DNA of 64,000 bases, from assembly GCA_031292355.1 (NCBI GenBank), contig JARLHI010000030.1, positions 62,001 to 126,000 of the forward strand, given 5' to 3'. Below, piece after piece: positions 26,522-36,275 of the stretch. Made by a program: the position numbers and the translations under genes. Each line of letters opens with the position of its first letter. The first letter of the stretch is position 1. Source of the DNA: Candidatus Obscuribacterales bacterium (GTDB lineage Bacteria > Cyanobacteriota > Vampirovibrionia > Obscuribacterales > Obscuribacteraceae). Under the pieces are notes generated by a model. The model did not search any database. It was not told where the DNA came from and was given only the letters and a program-made list of their open reading frames with translations.

Positions 26522-29500
26522 ATGAAGGTTGGTCGCCCGCTGTCGATTAAGGACTTCATTCAAATGGCTGGAACCGAAGTAAAAGATGCAGTAACGCCCG
26601 AAAAGCAGGCCAATGTTGATCATGCTAAAGAGGCTGCTGCTAAAACAATCCAGGCAATGCCTGTTTCGGCGCAACGCGAGTCTGTCACCAAAGAATGGCA
26701 ACGTGTAGCGTCAGAGTGTGGGTCCAGCCTGCCCGAGCTGACAGTCGGTCATGACCACGGTAAACAGGTAGCCGTAATTACCAAAGATGGCAAGCCGCTG
26801 GAAGTTATCGACGAATCGGGCAAGGCTTGGCAGTCTGACGGTAAAAACCTTTTCTCGGATGGACAGAATCAACGGTTGCTAGCGCCTAAAACAGTAGATG
26901 GTCAGCCTGCCAAAAATGCCGACGGCACACCGCAGTACGACCTGATGCCTGTGCAAACCCGCCAGGTAGATAACGGCGATGGCACAAAACACTCGGTTAT
27001 CACCCAAATTACAGATGGCGACGGGCGCAAATGGGTTAGTGCCGATGGTCAACAATTTATCGGCGCAGCTGGCTCAGATGGCGCAGGTCAAGCTGGCGAT
27101 CAGCGAGTTTTGAAAGACAACAACGGTTCTCTTGAGCTCACAGACCCTAAAGGCGGCACTCTTTCAGAACAAGCAATCAAGGGAAAAGAGGCAGAAATTC
27201 AGAACCTGATTAAGAGCAGCACCTCAAGTGCCCTTAATTTCGACGAGACTGGTTTTGCACCGCCACCACCAGATGTTGTAGACGGCTCTAAGTTAAACAA
27301 GGTGCTGGAAAACACTTCGCCAGAGTTGCTGGCTCGTTTCGACAAGGATTTGAATCTGCGCGAGACCTTGAAAGCCGGTATGTCCAGCAAAGACTACGAG
27401 GACATAACTCGCATTCTGGATGGTTCAAAAAGCATCGTCACCGCTCATGCCGACAGAATTTTCGCCAATGGCACTGGTGCCACAGAAGTAGATTCGACCC
27501 AGGCCGAACAAGAAATGAGACGGCTGGTACTTCAAACAAACTCAGGCGACATGCCTAAATTGAATGATGATTTGCTTAAGCGAATAAATGCTGACCCAAC
27601 AGAAAAGAAGCAATACGATCAATACGTCGAGCAACACAAAAACGATCCTGGCTTTGACTCCAAGAATGCAGCTCTGCTTTCATTCTCACAGCATTGGTCC
27701 AAAGAAACACAAGACGCGATGGGTCTTCTCGTCAAAGGCAATGACAAATTGGACACTGCCGATGGTGGTACCACTCCCAGAGCACAATTAGTAAAACAAG
27801 CTCTCAATGGAAAAGACTTCGATCTCTTCAAAACCGCGGTAGCAGGCGCACCACCGGAAGCACGTACGGCAATAAAAAGCGCTGATGTCGATAAAACTTT
27901 TACAGAAAATCGCTTTTTGAGCAGCAGACCAACTGCCGAAAGTGAGCGCAATTTAGCCATAGCTCACGATCTGTTAGCCAAAGGCGACGTTCAGCCTTCG
28001 ACTCTCATAAAGTTTGGCAACGCCGATCAAGCTGAAAAAATCCTCGCCGGTCTGACACCTGAACAGAGAAATAGCTACATCCAGGGCAAAGACAACGCCG
28101 ACTCTAACAATCCAGATCACCAGTTCTATGCCAGCATGCAAGAGGCCTTTAAAAAGGCAAGCGGAAATGATGCCGTTAAAATGCTCAAGCTCGATGACGA
28201 AGCTCGCAAGCAAGATGGCTCATTCGTTTCCACATTGGCAAAACACGAAGGCTGGTTGTTTAACGATTCGGGTAATCAAATCAAAGGTGATTTTGGCTCG
28301 TTGACAGAAGATCAACGCAAAGATCTTTCTGAAAATTACACAGTGCGCCGTCAGCAGATGGAAGACATGATGAAAGCGCTCGACCGCGACCCCAAAGATG
28401 TCTTAGAGAAGTTCGACCAATTTTTCAAAAAGCAACCGAATGCACAGCCTGACTCTGATGGTGCAGCCATGACGTTGCTGGACAAAGTGCGGACCGAGCA
28501 ATCGAAGCCACAGTTTGTAGCAGGTGACATGGACGGCTCGCTCGGAGCGGCAGTACAAGCCGAAAACATCGCCAAAGCCCTCCAACATGGCTTCCAGGAC
28601 GATCCAGGATTGTTTGATCGCCTGAAAAATCCACAAACTGATTCAGAAAAGCAACTCGCAGAAACGCTCAAGCATCCAGAAAAGTTGTTTGGGGCTTCCA
28701 AAGACCAATACGGGAAGGTTGCCATCGAAGGAAAACTGCCGCTTGGCCAATCTTTGATCATAGATAGAGGCGACCCACAACAAACAGCCCGTGACATTTT
28801 AGGCGCATCGCCCGACGATCAAAAACGTTTTCTTTCAGATCCACTTGAAGCTAAGAAGGATCTTGGAAGTTTAGCTGGCGAAAGCAATGTCGATCAAAAG
28901 TACGACGTCATGAAAAACGTCCTAATTCAGGGCAAGATGCAACCAGAAGACTCAGCTCGTGCTGTGGCCATTGGCTGGAAGCAACCCGAGGATTTGAAAT
29001 CACTCAATGGTCTTAGTAGTGAGATGGGAGCCGACTATCAGAAGAAATATGGCGAAGATCTGCAACTCAGTCTTCTAAATAAATTTGGGCACCAGGACAA
29101 CTCAGTCAACGATTTCCTCTCTAAATACAACAATGTCTTCCAGAAGAGCGACAGCCTCTCACACGACACAGCTGTTGCCGGAAGTGGCTGGGCAAGCAAA
29201 ATTCTAGACGGTAGCGGCTCAATGTCGCCGCAAGAAATGACTCTTGCCGCAAGTCAGATGGCCGACCTATCTGCAAAACTACAAAAGCAACTGAATGAAT
29301 CTCCAGATGGCGCCTCGCCAGAGATCAAAGCATTCGTGGAATCGCAAAAGCGCTTGAAGGATGCAATTGACAATCATCAAGATGCGACAAAACAGCTTAC
29401 AGACACTGTGGACAAAGCCGTGAACGTGGCTATTACGGCGGCAATTATAGCAGGCACCTTGGGTGAAGCTTCTGTACCATTACTAATGGCAGGCATCGCT

Positions 29501-31435
29501 GCCGGTGGCGCTGGTCGCTACGCTGTTAAAGATGAGCTTATGGGAGCAAACTGGAAAGATAAGGATAAAACAAAAGAAACCTTTGATATTGCAGTCGACA
29601 CAGTCGCCCAGCTGGGTGCCACCAGACTATTGAAAATAGCCGAAGTCTTTAAAGGAATGGAAGCAGGAAAGCCATTAACCAGCGCCGCCCGCACCGAACT
29701 TCAGGCGCTTGGTGTCAATGAAGAAACAATGGGCAAACTGAGCGTTGCGCTCGAAAAGCCAAGCGTACCTTCATTGCCTTCAGCGGCTGTACGCGAATTG
29801 CCGCCGCCAGCTTCTGCCGTGCGCGAATTGCCAGCAACCGCTACAACAGAGTTAAAAGCTGCAGAAGATGTGGCGAATCGTGCGGCATTGCCCAAGCCAA
29901 CCGGTCAGGAAATCGCAACAACGACGCCCACACCGGCGGCATCAATTCCTACGGAAAGTACTGCTGCATCACAGTCGCTAACAACTCGACCACAAGAGCT
30001 TGCAAAAGTCGCGCAAGATGTCATGCCAGCTAAACTGCCAGTTGAAGCACCACTTAAATTACCGGCACCGTCTGCCAGCGACATCATCAGCGGACAAGCA
30101 AATCCTGCTGCTCTAGCAGAACTTTCGCCTAAGACCAAAGAATTCCTTTTCCAGATGGCACAACTCAGTGGCATCGGCGCTATCGATGCCAAACTCAAAG
30201 GACAGAGCGCTGTTGAAGGAGCCCTGGAGTGGGCCGCAATGGGAGCCGCAGCTCATGGTGTCTTGACAGGACTTAGAAGCAGTGGCATCACAACAAATAC
30301 CGCTGACACCGTTCTACCAATTGAAGTTAAACCTGTTGCGACAACTAATACCGCTGACACTATTCTACCTGCAGCGGGGCAAGAGATTGCTGCAGCTAAA
30401 GATCCATTGAATCTGCCCCGCACAACGGTCGACCCTACAAGCATTGATTCAACCGACGAGGGCTTACCGGCGGTACGTCAAACGTCAGCTCAGACAGCCA
30501 CAGATCCTCTACCGGTGGTTCGTGCTCCAATAGATTCGGAAACACTAGTTCCTGCAACAGATGAAAGCACTATACCAGCAGTTCGCAAAGCAACAGACCC
30601 AGTTTCTAGTGAAGCAGCTGTAGCAGATGAGACAGGACGCACACCAGCACCTCCAATATCGCCAGAAAGAGCGGCTATCGTTGCCGCACAGGCAGCGCTG
30701 CTTTTGCCAAAAGAAGGACAAAACACCACTCCAGAAAAAGTTGAGCCGCAGCCGGTGAAAGCACCAGATGTGCCGCCACCAACACCAACTTCAGTGGATA
30801 AACCATTGGAGCCAACTGCGACGTTGGCTGCGCTCGCCACTGTCAAAAATTGGGAAGGTCCGTTTCATTCAGCAGATCGCGTACTACAAGCGGTTCTTGG
30901 ACGTCGTCCCACTTTCGAAGAAATTCGTACGCTGACCAGAGCGATGCAAGAGCAATTCAAATTAGATCACAACGGACAGGATATCAAACAAGTTGACCTG
31001 AAACACGGCGATCAATTCCTTACCGCGCAGAATGCAGAAAGTCTGCTCGGACAGGTAGCCAAAAACAATCCAGAATTAGCCGGACAAATAAAATCATATA
31101 TGCAGGTAGACCAGGACCTCGGCGCTAAACTTGGACGTCCAGCCGCTATCGACGAAGTGCGAGCGGTTACCACGCAGTTGCAGCACGACTTCATGGCCAA
31201 GAATCAACTACAAAATTTCGCTCAAGCCGACGCGCAAAAATGGCAAGCATATGAAGCAAACGCAGATATACCGCAAACTTTGCAGACGCTAGAAGCTAAC
31301 AATGCTCATCTAAAACAGATCGCGGAGAACTACCAGGCAACCGGGAAATTACCGCCCGATGGAATCATTAGTCAAAGAGCCTTTCCTACATCGGCAGGCA
31401 CATTGCACCATAACAAACGAGTAGCACGTAGATAA
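26522..31435 (+). CDS. Giant (1637-residue) protein of unknown function
   Basis: 1637 residues without a signal peptide. The first 960 residues are soluble, charged and helical, with D/G/K-rich stretches (KHSVITQITDGDGRKWVSAD) and loosely repeated helical units of the type TPEQRNSYIQGKDNADSN. Residues about 966-1005 hold one or two hydrophobic helices (AVNVAITAAIIAGTLGEASV, then PLLMAGIAAGGAGRYAV). A long Pro/Ala/Thr-rich linker follows (about 1060-1440), with repeated LPAVR-like and NTADTxLP-like units. The C-terminal 190 residues carry two copies of a helical repeat (VLQAVLGRRPTFEEIRTLTR and DLGAKLGRPAAIDEVRAVTT). The ATG at 26522 has only a weak ribosome binding site. Possibly a large membrane-inserting or surface protein; not recognised. 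Confidence 0.85.
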   Translation: MKVGRPLSIKDFIQMAGTEVKDAVTPEKQANVDHAKEAAAKTIQAMPVSAQRESVTKEWQRVASECGSSLPELTVGHDHGKQVAVITKDGKPLEVIDESGKAWQSDGKNLFSDGQNQRLLAPKTVDGQPAKNADGTPQYDLMPVQTRQVDNGDGTKHSVITQITDGDGRKWVSADGQQFIGAAGSDGAGQAGDQRVLKDNNGSLELTDPKGGTLSEQAIKGKEAEIQNLIKSSTSSALNFDETGFAPPPPDVVDGSKLNKVLENTSPELLARFDKDLNLRETLKAGMSSKDYEDITRILDGSKSIVTAHADRIFANGTGATEVDSTQAEQEMRRLVLQTNSGDMPKLNDDLLKRINADPTEKKQYDQYVEQHKNDPGFDSKNAALLSFSQHWSKETQDAMGLLVKGNDKLDTADGGTTPRAQLVKQALNGKDFDLFKTAVAGAPPEARTAIKSADVDKTFTENRFLSSRPTAESERNLAIAHDLLAKGDVQPSTLIKFGNADQAEKILAGLTPEQRNSYIQGKDNADSNNPDHQFYASMQEAFKKASGNDAVKMLKLDDEARKQDGSFVSTLAKHEGWLFNDSGNQIKGDFGSLTEDQRKDLSENYTVRRQQMEDMMKALDRDPKDVLEKFDQFFKKQPNAQPDSDGAAMTLLDKVRTEQSKPQFVAGDMDGSLGAAVQAENIAKALQHGFQDDPGLFDRLKNPQTDSEKQLAETLKHPEKLFGASKDQYGKVAIEGKLPLGQSLIIDRGDPQQTARDILGASPDDQKRFLSDPLEAKKDLGSLAGESNVDQKYDVMKNVLIQGKMQPEDSARAVAIGWKQPEDLKSLNGLSSEMGADYQKKYGEDLQLSLLNKFGHQDNSVNDFLSKYNNVFQKSDSLSHDTAVAGSGWASKILDGSGSMSPQEMTLAASQMADLSAKLQKQLNESPDGASPEIKAFVESQKRLKDAIDNHQDATKQLTDTVDKAVNVAITAAIIAGTLGEASVPLLMAGIAAGGAGRYAVKDELMGANWKDKDKTKETFDIAVDTVAQLGATRLLKIAEVFKGMEAGKPLTSAARTELQALGVNEETMGKLSVALEKPSVPSLPSAAVRELPPPASAVRELPATATTELKAAEDVANRAALPKPTGQEIATTTPTPAASIPTESTAASQSLTTRPQELAKVAQDVMPAKLPVEAPLKLPAPSASDIISGQANPAALAELSPKTKEFLFQMAQLSGIGAIDAKLKGQSAVEGALEWAAMGAAAHGVLTGLRSSGITTNTADTVLPIEVKPVATTNTADTILPAAGQEIAAAKDPLNLPRTTVDPTSIDSTDEGLPAVRQTSAQTATDPLPVVRAPIDSETLVPATDESTIPAVRKATDPVSSEAAVADETGRTPAPPISPERAAIVAAQAALLLPKEGQNTTPEKVEPQPVKAPDVPPPTPTSVDKPLEPTATLAALATVKNWEGPFHSADRVLQAVLGRRPTFEEIRTLTRAMQEQFKLDHNGQDIKQVDLKHGDQFLTAQNAESLLGQVAKNNPELAGQIKSYMQVDQDLGAKLGRPAAIDEVRAVTTQLQHDFMAKNQLQNFAQADAQKWQAYEANADIPQTLQTLEANNAHLKQIAENYQATGKLPPDGIISQRAFPTSAGTLHHNKRVARR

Positions 31436-31446
31436 GATGCCTGGGC

Positions 31447-32193
31447 TCACAAATAACAATCTGGAATCACTTGCCACTCGTACAATGTCTTAAACTGGTC
31501 GATATCGCGCAAATGTCCTTTCGGAATTTTCTTCCAGCTTATGTCTTTTTTGGCGTCGCTTTCCACAATACCCTTTTCCAGCTTGAGCTTTCCTATCAAG
31601 AAATTATAACTGTAAGAAGTTTCTTCGCCTGTGTTGCGTTGAGTTTCTTTCCGTTCGGCTCCTATCAACACAAACTTGTCATCACGAAGTTGGAATTTAT
31701 ACACCGTATTTGATGCCGACCATCCACCGGCGCTGTAGAAACTCTCTACGTGGACCTCTAGCACGCCGTTCTTGATCGCAATTTTCTGAAGCGGCTCAGA
31801 CATCGTCGGGACATCGGCACAACCAACAATATTCCTGGTCACCTTTGCCAGACGAAATCCTTTCCCACCAGGATTATTGAGGAGAATAAGAAGCATTCGT
31901 GGATTAGTGTCAAAGATGCCCGTAACCAAATCGCTGCTCTTTTGTTTATACTTTGAAAAATTCCCTTGAATCACTAGAGCCACGTCACCGAGTTTGTCGC
32001 CGTTTAAATCACCTGAAGCCTTTGCCAGAACTTTCCAGCCACTGGGCACAAAATCGGTGGCAATAGAAGCTTCATTACGCACCATCGGATAATCGCCAGC
32101 TTTTGGAAATCTAAAATCATGCTCGTCTGCCAGGCTTAGACCTGGCAAAGCAAAGGATATAGCGACGAATACGACGGACAGCAACTTGTTCAT
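31447..32193 (-). CDS. Secreted FG-GAP-like protein
   Basis: 248 residues with a signal peptide (LLSVVFVAISFALPGLSLA). The core has an FG-GAP/calcium-loop-like motif, SGDLNGDKLGDVALVIQGNF, followed by MLLILLNNPGGKGFRLAKVT. Similar arrangements occur in secreted bacterial VCBS/FG-GAP proteins, but only one repeat is visible. Convergent with the giant gene, and last of three co-directional exported proteins (33670, 32212, 31447) with gaps of 6 and 18 bases, so probably one operon. Function unknown. Confidence 0.8.
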   Translation of the reverse strand: MNKLLSVVFVAISFALPGLSLADEHDFRFPKAGDYPMVRNEASIATDFVPSGWKVLAKASGDLNGDKLGDVALVIQGNFSKYKQKSSDLVTGIFDTNPRMLLILLNNPGGKGFRLAKVTRNIVGCADVPTMSEPLQKIAIKNGVLEVHVESFYSAGGWSASNTVYKFQLRDDKFVLIGAERKETQRNTGEETSYSYNFLIGKLKLEKGIVESDAKKDISWKKIPKGHLRDIDQFKTLYEWQVIPDCYL

Positions 32194-32211
32194 AAGAAAT
32201 TCAACAATGCC

Positions 32212-33663
32212 TCATATGCGGTGACGAATAATTTCTTGATCACCAGTGCTCGGTTGACTTTGAACACCAGTTGGAATACCAATTCCCTTATGTTCGTTAT
32301 CGACAAGGAAAGTGATGCTTTGTCGGCGCGACAACTTAGGAAATTCTAGATTTGGATTTCCGTTTAGCGATTTGTAAGCACTGATTATGGCGTTATCGAA
32401 AAAGGGGTTGCTAGACTTAATTAGTGTCACCGTAAGACTGTGGTTGCTGCTCACAGTGATTTGCACTGTATCTGCGCCCGACGGATTTTTCACCCCGCTG
32501 ACATTTTTAAAAATTGGACTACGGGCAAGTTGTGCGAACCGAGCGTGCCACGCATCCCACGGCACGACATCTTCTACATCGCTCTGTATCGCGGCGTTCG
32601 GAAGATCTGGCAGCTTCTTCTGAGGCAAATTTCGTGCATGGGTCAATATGGCGTCCATTCCGGACTGAGAAACAGCCACCGTACTGCGCAACTGATTTTT
32701 TGCATCACGAATCTCTGCGTTTATATCTGATGTTAAAGATGTTTGTTTTTTGACACGCGCCATTTGTGCATCCATTTCACGCGCAGCTTGATCGATTGCA
32801 CTCTTGTTCGAGTTGGAAATTTTGGAAGCGCTCGAAGGTATCTGCGGAACAAACGCACCAGCCATTCCTGCGAGCTTCTGACCATCTGCGTATAGTCTTG
32901 CGCCTTGCTCAAGCTCTTTTTGAAGCTTACCGGCACCATTTCCAGTGGCATCGTGCATAACTGAACTAGAGCGCTTAGTCTCGGCATCTAGAGCACGACT
33001 TAAACTAGCATCAACTTTAACAGATGGGGGCACCGCAGGCAAAGCTGGATGAGGAGCACGGGAATTCAATTGCGGCTCCAATTCTTTGACTTGCCTGGCA
33101 ACACTTTCGGCCGATCTTACCGGTGCCTGATTAATTTCCAGATCCATAGCCGATACTAAATTTGGTGCAACTTTAGACATCAACTTATCCAGGTCAAGTT
33201 GAAATGGTGCGTGAACATCACGCTCGAAAGTGTTGAGGGGAGAACGCGGAACTTCTGCCACCTTCGCCTGTAACGGCTGACCATTTGTATCTACTTTTCC
33301 CTGTAAAGGATGCGCAGCTGCGGCAGTCTGCGCCTTGAGAGAAACATCATTCATTGTAGTTTTCAAATAAAACTGATCGGCTCTAGCACGCAAGTTCTTC
33401 AGTTTGGCTTTGGCGTGCAGTAAGTTTTTTCTCTCTGAACCACGAAGAACCGTTTGATCGACACCGAGCTGAAAATGATAATCAGGTAAGTGTGTATCAA
33501 ATTTTGGAGTTTGCTCTACAAAGCCTTCAAGGGCAGTCAGTTTTCCCGTTTTCACGGTATCGGCAGAGGCAGCAGGCGATAAAAATGAAACTATAAATAC
33601 CCCCGAAACCAGCATTCGAAACCGGGGAAACTCTAGAAATTTAAATTTGGCACCTGACTTCAT
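32212..33663 (-). CDS. Secreted protein with TonB-C-like terminal domain
   Basis: 483 residues with a signal peptide (RMLVSGVFIVSFLSPAASA). The first 350 residues are Ala/Gln/Lys-rich and probably coiled or extended (LSRALDAETKRSSSVMHDAT). The last 110 residues look like a TonB C-terminal domain: SPIFKNVSGVKNP, a V-x-I-T-V strand, then SLTVTLIKSSNPFFDNAIIS, where SSxxFDxAxIxA is a family hallmark. In TonB-like proteins this domain contacts outer-membrane partners. No ExbB/ExbD lie nearby, so energy transduction is not implied. Middle gene of a three-gene export unit. Confidence 0.75.
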   Translation of the reverse strand: MKSGAKFKFLEFPRFRMLVSGVFIVSFLSPAASADTVKTGKLTALEGFVEQTPKFDTHLPDYHFQLGVDQTVLRGSERKNLLHAKAKLKNLRARADQFYLKTTMNDVSLKAQTAAAAHPLQGKVDTNGQPLQAKVAEVPRSPLNTFERDVHAPFQLDLDKLMSKVAPNLVSAMDLEINQAPVRSAESVARQVKELEPQLNSRAPHPALPAVPPSVKVDASLSRALDAETKRSSSVMHDATGNGAGKLQKELEQGARLYADGQKLAGMAGAFVPQIPSSASKISNSNKSAIDQAAREMDAQMARVKKQTSLTSDINAEIRDAKNQLRSTVAVSQSGMDAILTHARNLPQKKLPDLPNAAIQSDVEDVVPWDAWHARFAQLARSPIFKNVSGVKNPSGADTVQITVSSNHSLTVTLIKSSNPFFDNAIISAYKSLNGNPNLEFPKLSRRQSITFLVDNEHKGIGIPTGVQSQPSTGDQEIIRHRI

Positions 33664-33669
33664 GCTTAC

Positions 33670-34167
33670 TTATTTGACTGAGTAGTCTCGGATCTTTTTG
33701 TAATCAGCTTCCGAACACGGAACTGCATCTCTTGCTTCAACTATATCTGGTGCTCCCGGTATGTCATGAAAATCGGTAGCATTGAATTGCATCAGCTTGA
33801 AACCCTGAAAATCTAGCAACTGGACTTCACGAGTGTCTTTTCGAACCGCCTTAAACAGAGTCAATTTGTACTTGAGAGTGCCTGGCGTGTCTTTATTGGG
33901 ACCGGCTTCAAAGGTAGTCCATAAACGCACGATGGAGCCTGCGGCATCTAACAATGGCTTGGCCTTCCACTTCAGCGTCGGATATTCGTCGGACTCGATT
34001 TGATTGTCGTCACCGCTTTGACCACCAGCTTGTAACTTCGAGGCAGCAGCCGTGACCCACTGACCAGGCGCTGTGGCTTTTATCTGAGACCCTTGAAAAG
34101 TTCCTGCGAACAGCCCGACAACAAGACAGAGAAGCCCGATAATGGTGGTTGTAAGGATGCTGCGCAT
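33670..34167 (-). CDS. Exported protein with N-terminal signal anchor, unknown function
   Basis: 165 residues. A single N-terminal hydrophobic helix (ILTTTIIGLLCLVVGLFAGT) acts as signal or anchor. The following domain has LKWKAKPLLDAAGSIVRLWT, YKLTLFKAVRKDTREVQLLD and FKLMQFNATDFHDI; nothing I recognise. The final residues are charged (SEADYKKIRDYSVK). It is first of the three co-directional export genes and ends six bases before the next start, so is likely translationally coupled to it. Confidence 0.75.
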   Translation of the reverse strand: MRSILTTTIIGLLCLVVGLFAGTFQGSQIKATAPGQWVTAAASKLQAGGQSGDDNQIESDEYPTLKWKAKPLLDAAGSIVRLWTTFEAGPNKDTPGTLKYKLTLFKAVRKDTREVQLLDFQGFKLMQFNATDFHDIPGAPDIVEARDAVPCSEADYKKIRDYSVK

Positions 34168-34348
34168 GTAACTTTTACTAATCCTGCGTGGTTCACGTTA
34201 GTCATATTACCTGGCTTCGCCAACAAAACAAATATCAGAAGCTCTTCATGTGAATATATCGATGAATTTCCCGTTATAGTTCAGAGAACGCGACTGCCTG
34301 GTGCTAAAAGGGAGTCGCCTCCCATCCCTGACGAATAGGATAACCTCC

Positions 34349-34825
34349 GTGAGCTTTCAAACCATCGTTGAAGAAATCATGTCGACCCACCACAGCCTAC
34401 TTAAACGAGAATTGCCGAGGATATCTGCTCAGTTCGAAACCTTGTGCATTGAACATCCAGGCAATGAGATATTGAATGAGGCCAAACAAATTTTTACGAA
34501 GGTACGAAATAAAGTAGAAGTGCATCTAAAAGACGAAGAAACTGTGTTGTTTCCAAATGGAATAGCCATGGAGCGTGGCAGTGCCACCACACCGACAGAA
34601 ATCAACCAGGTCGAACGTTTAACTGAGATGGAAAAAGAACACGACAGCTGCGGCAATGCTCTTACAGGAATTCAGAACACGCTGCGCACTGCTGTGCCGG
34701 TCTCCGATGCACGCGATAAACTCCTGGAAAACATTCAATTAATCCAGGATGACTTTGTGGTGCATGTTGAAAAGGAAAACTCGCGAGTGCACCCGATGTT
34801 CCTGGAGCTTATTGGCCGCAAATAA
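34349..34825 (+). CDS. Hemerythrin-type HHE-domain protein
   Basis: 158 residues starting with GTG 34349; AGGATA lies about seven bases upstream and the earlier in-frame residues are not family-like. Diiron-ligand motifs in order: STHHSLLKRELPRI, HLKDEETVLFP, MEKEHDSCGNAL, HVEKENSRVHPMF. The spacing resembles the C-terminal diiron domain of the RIC/YtfE/ScdA repair proteins, which act on damaged iron-sulfur clusters, but the usual N-terminal ScdA region is absent. Cytoplasmic. Function could be iron-sulfur repair or oxygen/NO sensing; it stands alone between two minus-strand genes. Confidence 0.9.
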   Translation: MSFQTIVEEIMSTHHSLLKRELPRISAQFETLCIEHPGNEILNEAKQIFTKVRNKVEVHLKDEETVLFPNGIAMERGSATTPTEINQVERLTEMEKEHDSCGNALTGIQNTLRTAVPVSDARDKLLENIQLIQDDFVVHVEKENSRVHPMFLELIGRK

Positions 34826-34879
34826 ACATACCAATACTAGCAATGGTACCATTTGCGGTGCGGCAGCTGTGCGTCCAAC

Positions 34880-36253
34880 TCAGGCCGCTGAAGTACGTGC
34901 CATTGGGGCAGCTTCTAAATCATCGAGGATACGACGTCCGACATTGAGGAATTTGCCAAACTTCACTTTGTCGCAAAATGTTCCATAGTGAGAAACCTGA
35001 AGTATCCAGTAAGCCATCCCTGAATGCAAAGCCTGCTCACCAGAGACATCCTTGATTCTGTCGCGCATCATCTGCAATGTCGCAGGATTAGCTCTAAAGC
35101 CTTTTTCAGCCTCAGAAACATAAGAGTCGAACAAAAGACGCGTCATGTCAATGGAACGATCACCAAGACCAGCTCCTTCCCAATCGACATAACCGGTCAA
35201 ACGATCTGTAGACGAAACCAACGCGTTGTAATGCTGGAAATCGCCGTGAACAATATCCTCGGCGCGAGGCACAAATAGTCGAGAATTACCCGCAAGAGCT
35301 TGCACCCGACGAACCAGGTCTTTACCTTCTTCGCCGGAACGCCCAATCGCTTTTTGCCAGCCCAGATTGTCATTGAAGAGTGAATCATAGACTTTGTCGT
35401 TCCAGTTCTGCGATCCGGCTATGGCTTTGCCGGCCTGGCGATCGTTCAACTTGAGCATCTGACCAATCAGTTTATCAGTGGGATTTGGAGCCGGTTTGCC
35501 TTCGAGCAATGTCTGCACGTACCAGCTGCCCTCACCTGGCGTAAATCTCACTTCTTCATATCTAGGAGTCCGTCCAGCGAGAGAATCTACAGCTGAAGCC
35601 GATTTCGCTGAAATATTGATCTGCGGCGTGACATCATCTCGGGAAACGGCCTTGAAAATAAGATGGTCCCCTTCGGCGTTTTGCACAAGGTAGGCACCGT
35701 TAAGTCCACGCTCCATCTTCCCAATAACGTTATAGTTTGTGTCACGAGATATCAGTTTGCGAACCCGCTGCATTTCTTCGGTTGAACGAGTATCAACAAC
35801 TGGTGGTGGCGTCTTTTCTTCCGGTATATCGTGAACTTCTGGTTGAATTTCTACAACGTGCGGAAGTCTGATAACCTCTGCAGTACTTTCTGCAACCTTA
35901 GGCAAATTGATTACTTCTGGAGGAAGATTTTCAGATGCAGTCCCGACCACTGTGCGTTCGACTCTTAGTTCGCGCATTGCCATCAATTCTCGGCCCAAAA
36001 GCTTTGCGCCTGAATGGGTTACGACTCCAGCTGCGACAACGGCTCCGAACTCAAGAGCATGAAGAGCTAGATTAGGGTCGTGGCGCACATTGTTGAGTAC
36101 ATCGCTGCTAGTGCGCTGTGCCTCTCGAAGAGACGTACTCGCGACCTGCAATCCCTGCCTAGCTAGATCACCAATGCTCAAGACCGTATTAGGGCGCCCG
36201 TCCTTGTCGGAGGGAATCTCTTGAGCACTTTCGTTAGCTTTGGAAACCGACAT
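34880..36253 (-). CDS. APH-type kinase with hydrophobic N-terminal region
   Basis: 457 residues. The C-terminal 250 residues are aminoglycoside-phosphotransferase-like: the Brenner motif HGDFQHYNALV, then GYVDWEGAGLGDRSIDMTRL. These are the catalytic HGDxxxxN and metal DWE motifs of APH/choline-kinase-like enzymes. The first 130 residues carry a hydrophobic segment (LHALEFGAVVAAGVVTHSGA) and a Pro/Glu-rich linker, outside the normal family, so the kinase may be membrane-attached. The ATG lacks a good ribosome binding site. Substrate unknown; a small alcohol or amine phosphate acceptor is expected. Confidence 0.82.
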   Translation of the reverse strand: MSVSKANESAQEIPSDKDGRPNTVLSIGDLARQGLQVASTSLREAQRTSSDVLNNVRHDPNLALHALEFGAVVAAGVVTHSGAKLLGRELMAMRELRVERTVVGTASENLPPEVINLPKVAESTAEVIRLPHVVEIQPEVHDIPEEKTPPPVVDTRSTEEMQRVRKLISRDTNYNVIGKMERGLNGAYLVQNAEGDHLIFKAVSRDDVTPQINISAKSASAVDSLAGRTPRYEEVRFTPGEGSWYVQTLLEGKPAPNPTDKLIGQMLKLNDRQAGKAIAGSQNWNDKVYDSLFNDNLGWQKAIGRSGEEGKDLVRRVQALAGNSRLFVPRAEDIVHGDFQHYNALVSSTDRLTGYVDWEGAGLGDRSIDMTRLLFDSYVSEAEKGFRANPATLQMMRDRIKDVSGEQALHSGMAYWILQVSHYGTFCDKVKFGKFLNVGRRILDDLEAAPMARTSAA

Positions 36254-36275
36254 TTTTAAACCAAAGGAGAAATAA

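Noticed and set aside
28351-28797. 148-residue minus-strand frame inside the giant gene
   Set aside because: Antisense shadow of a long coding frame with normal codon pattern.
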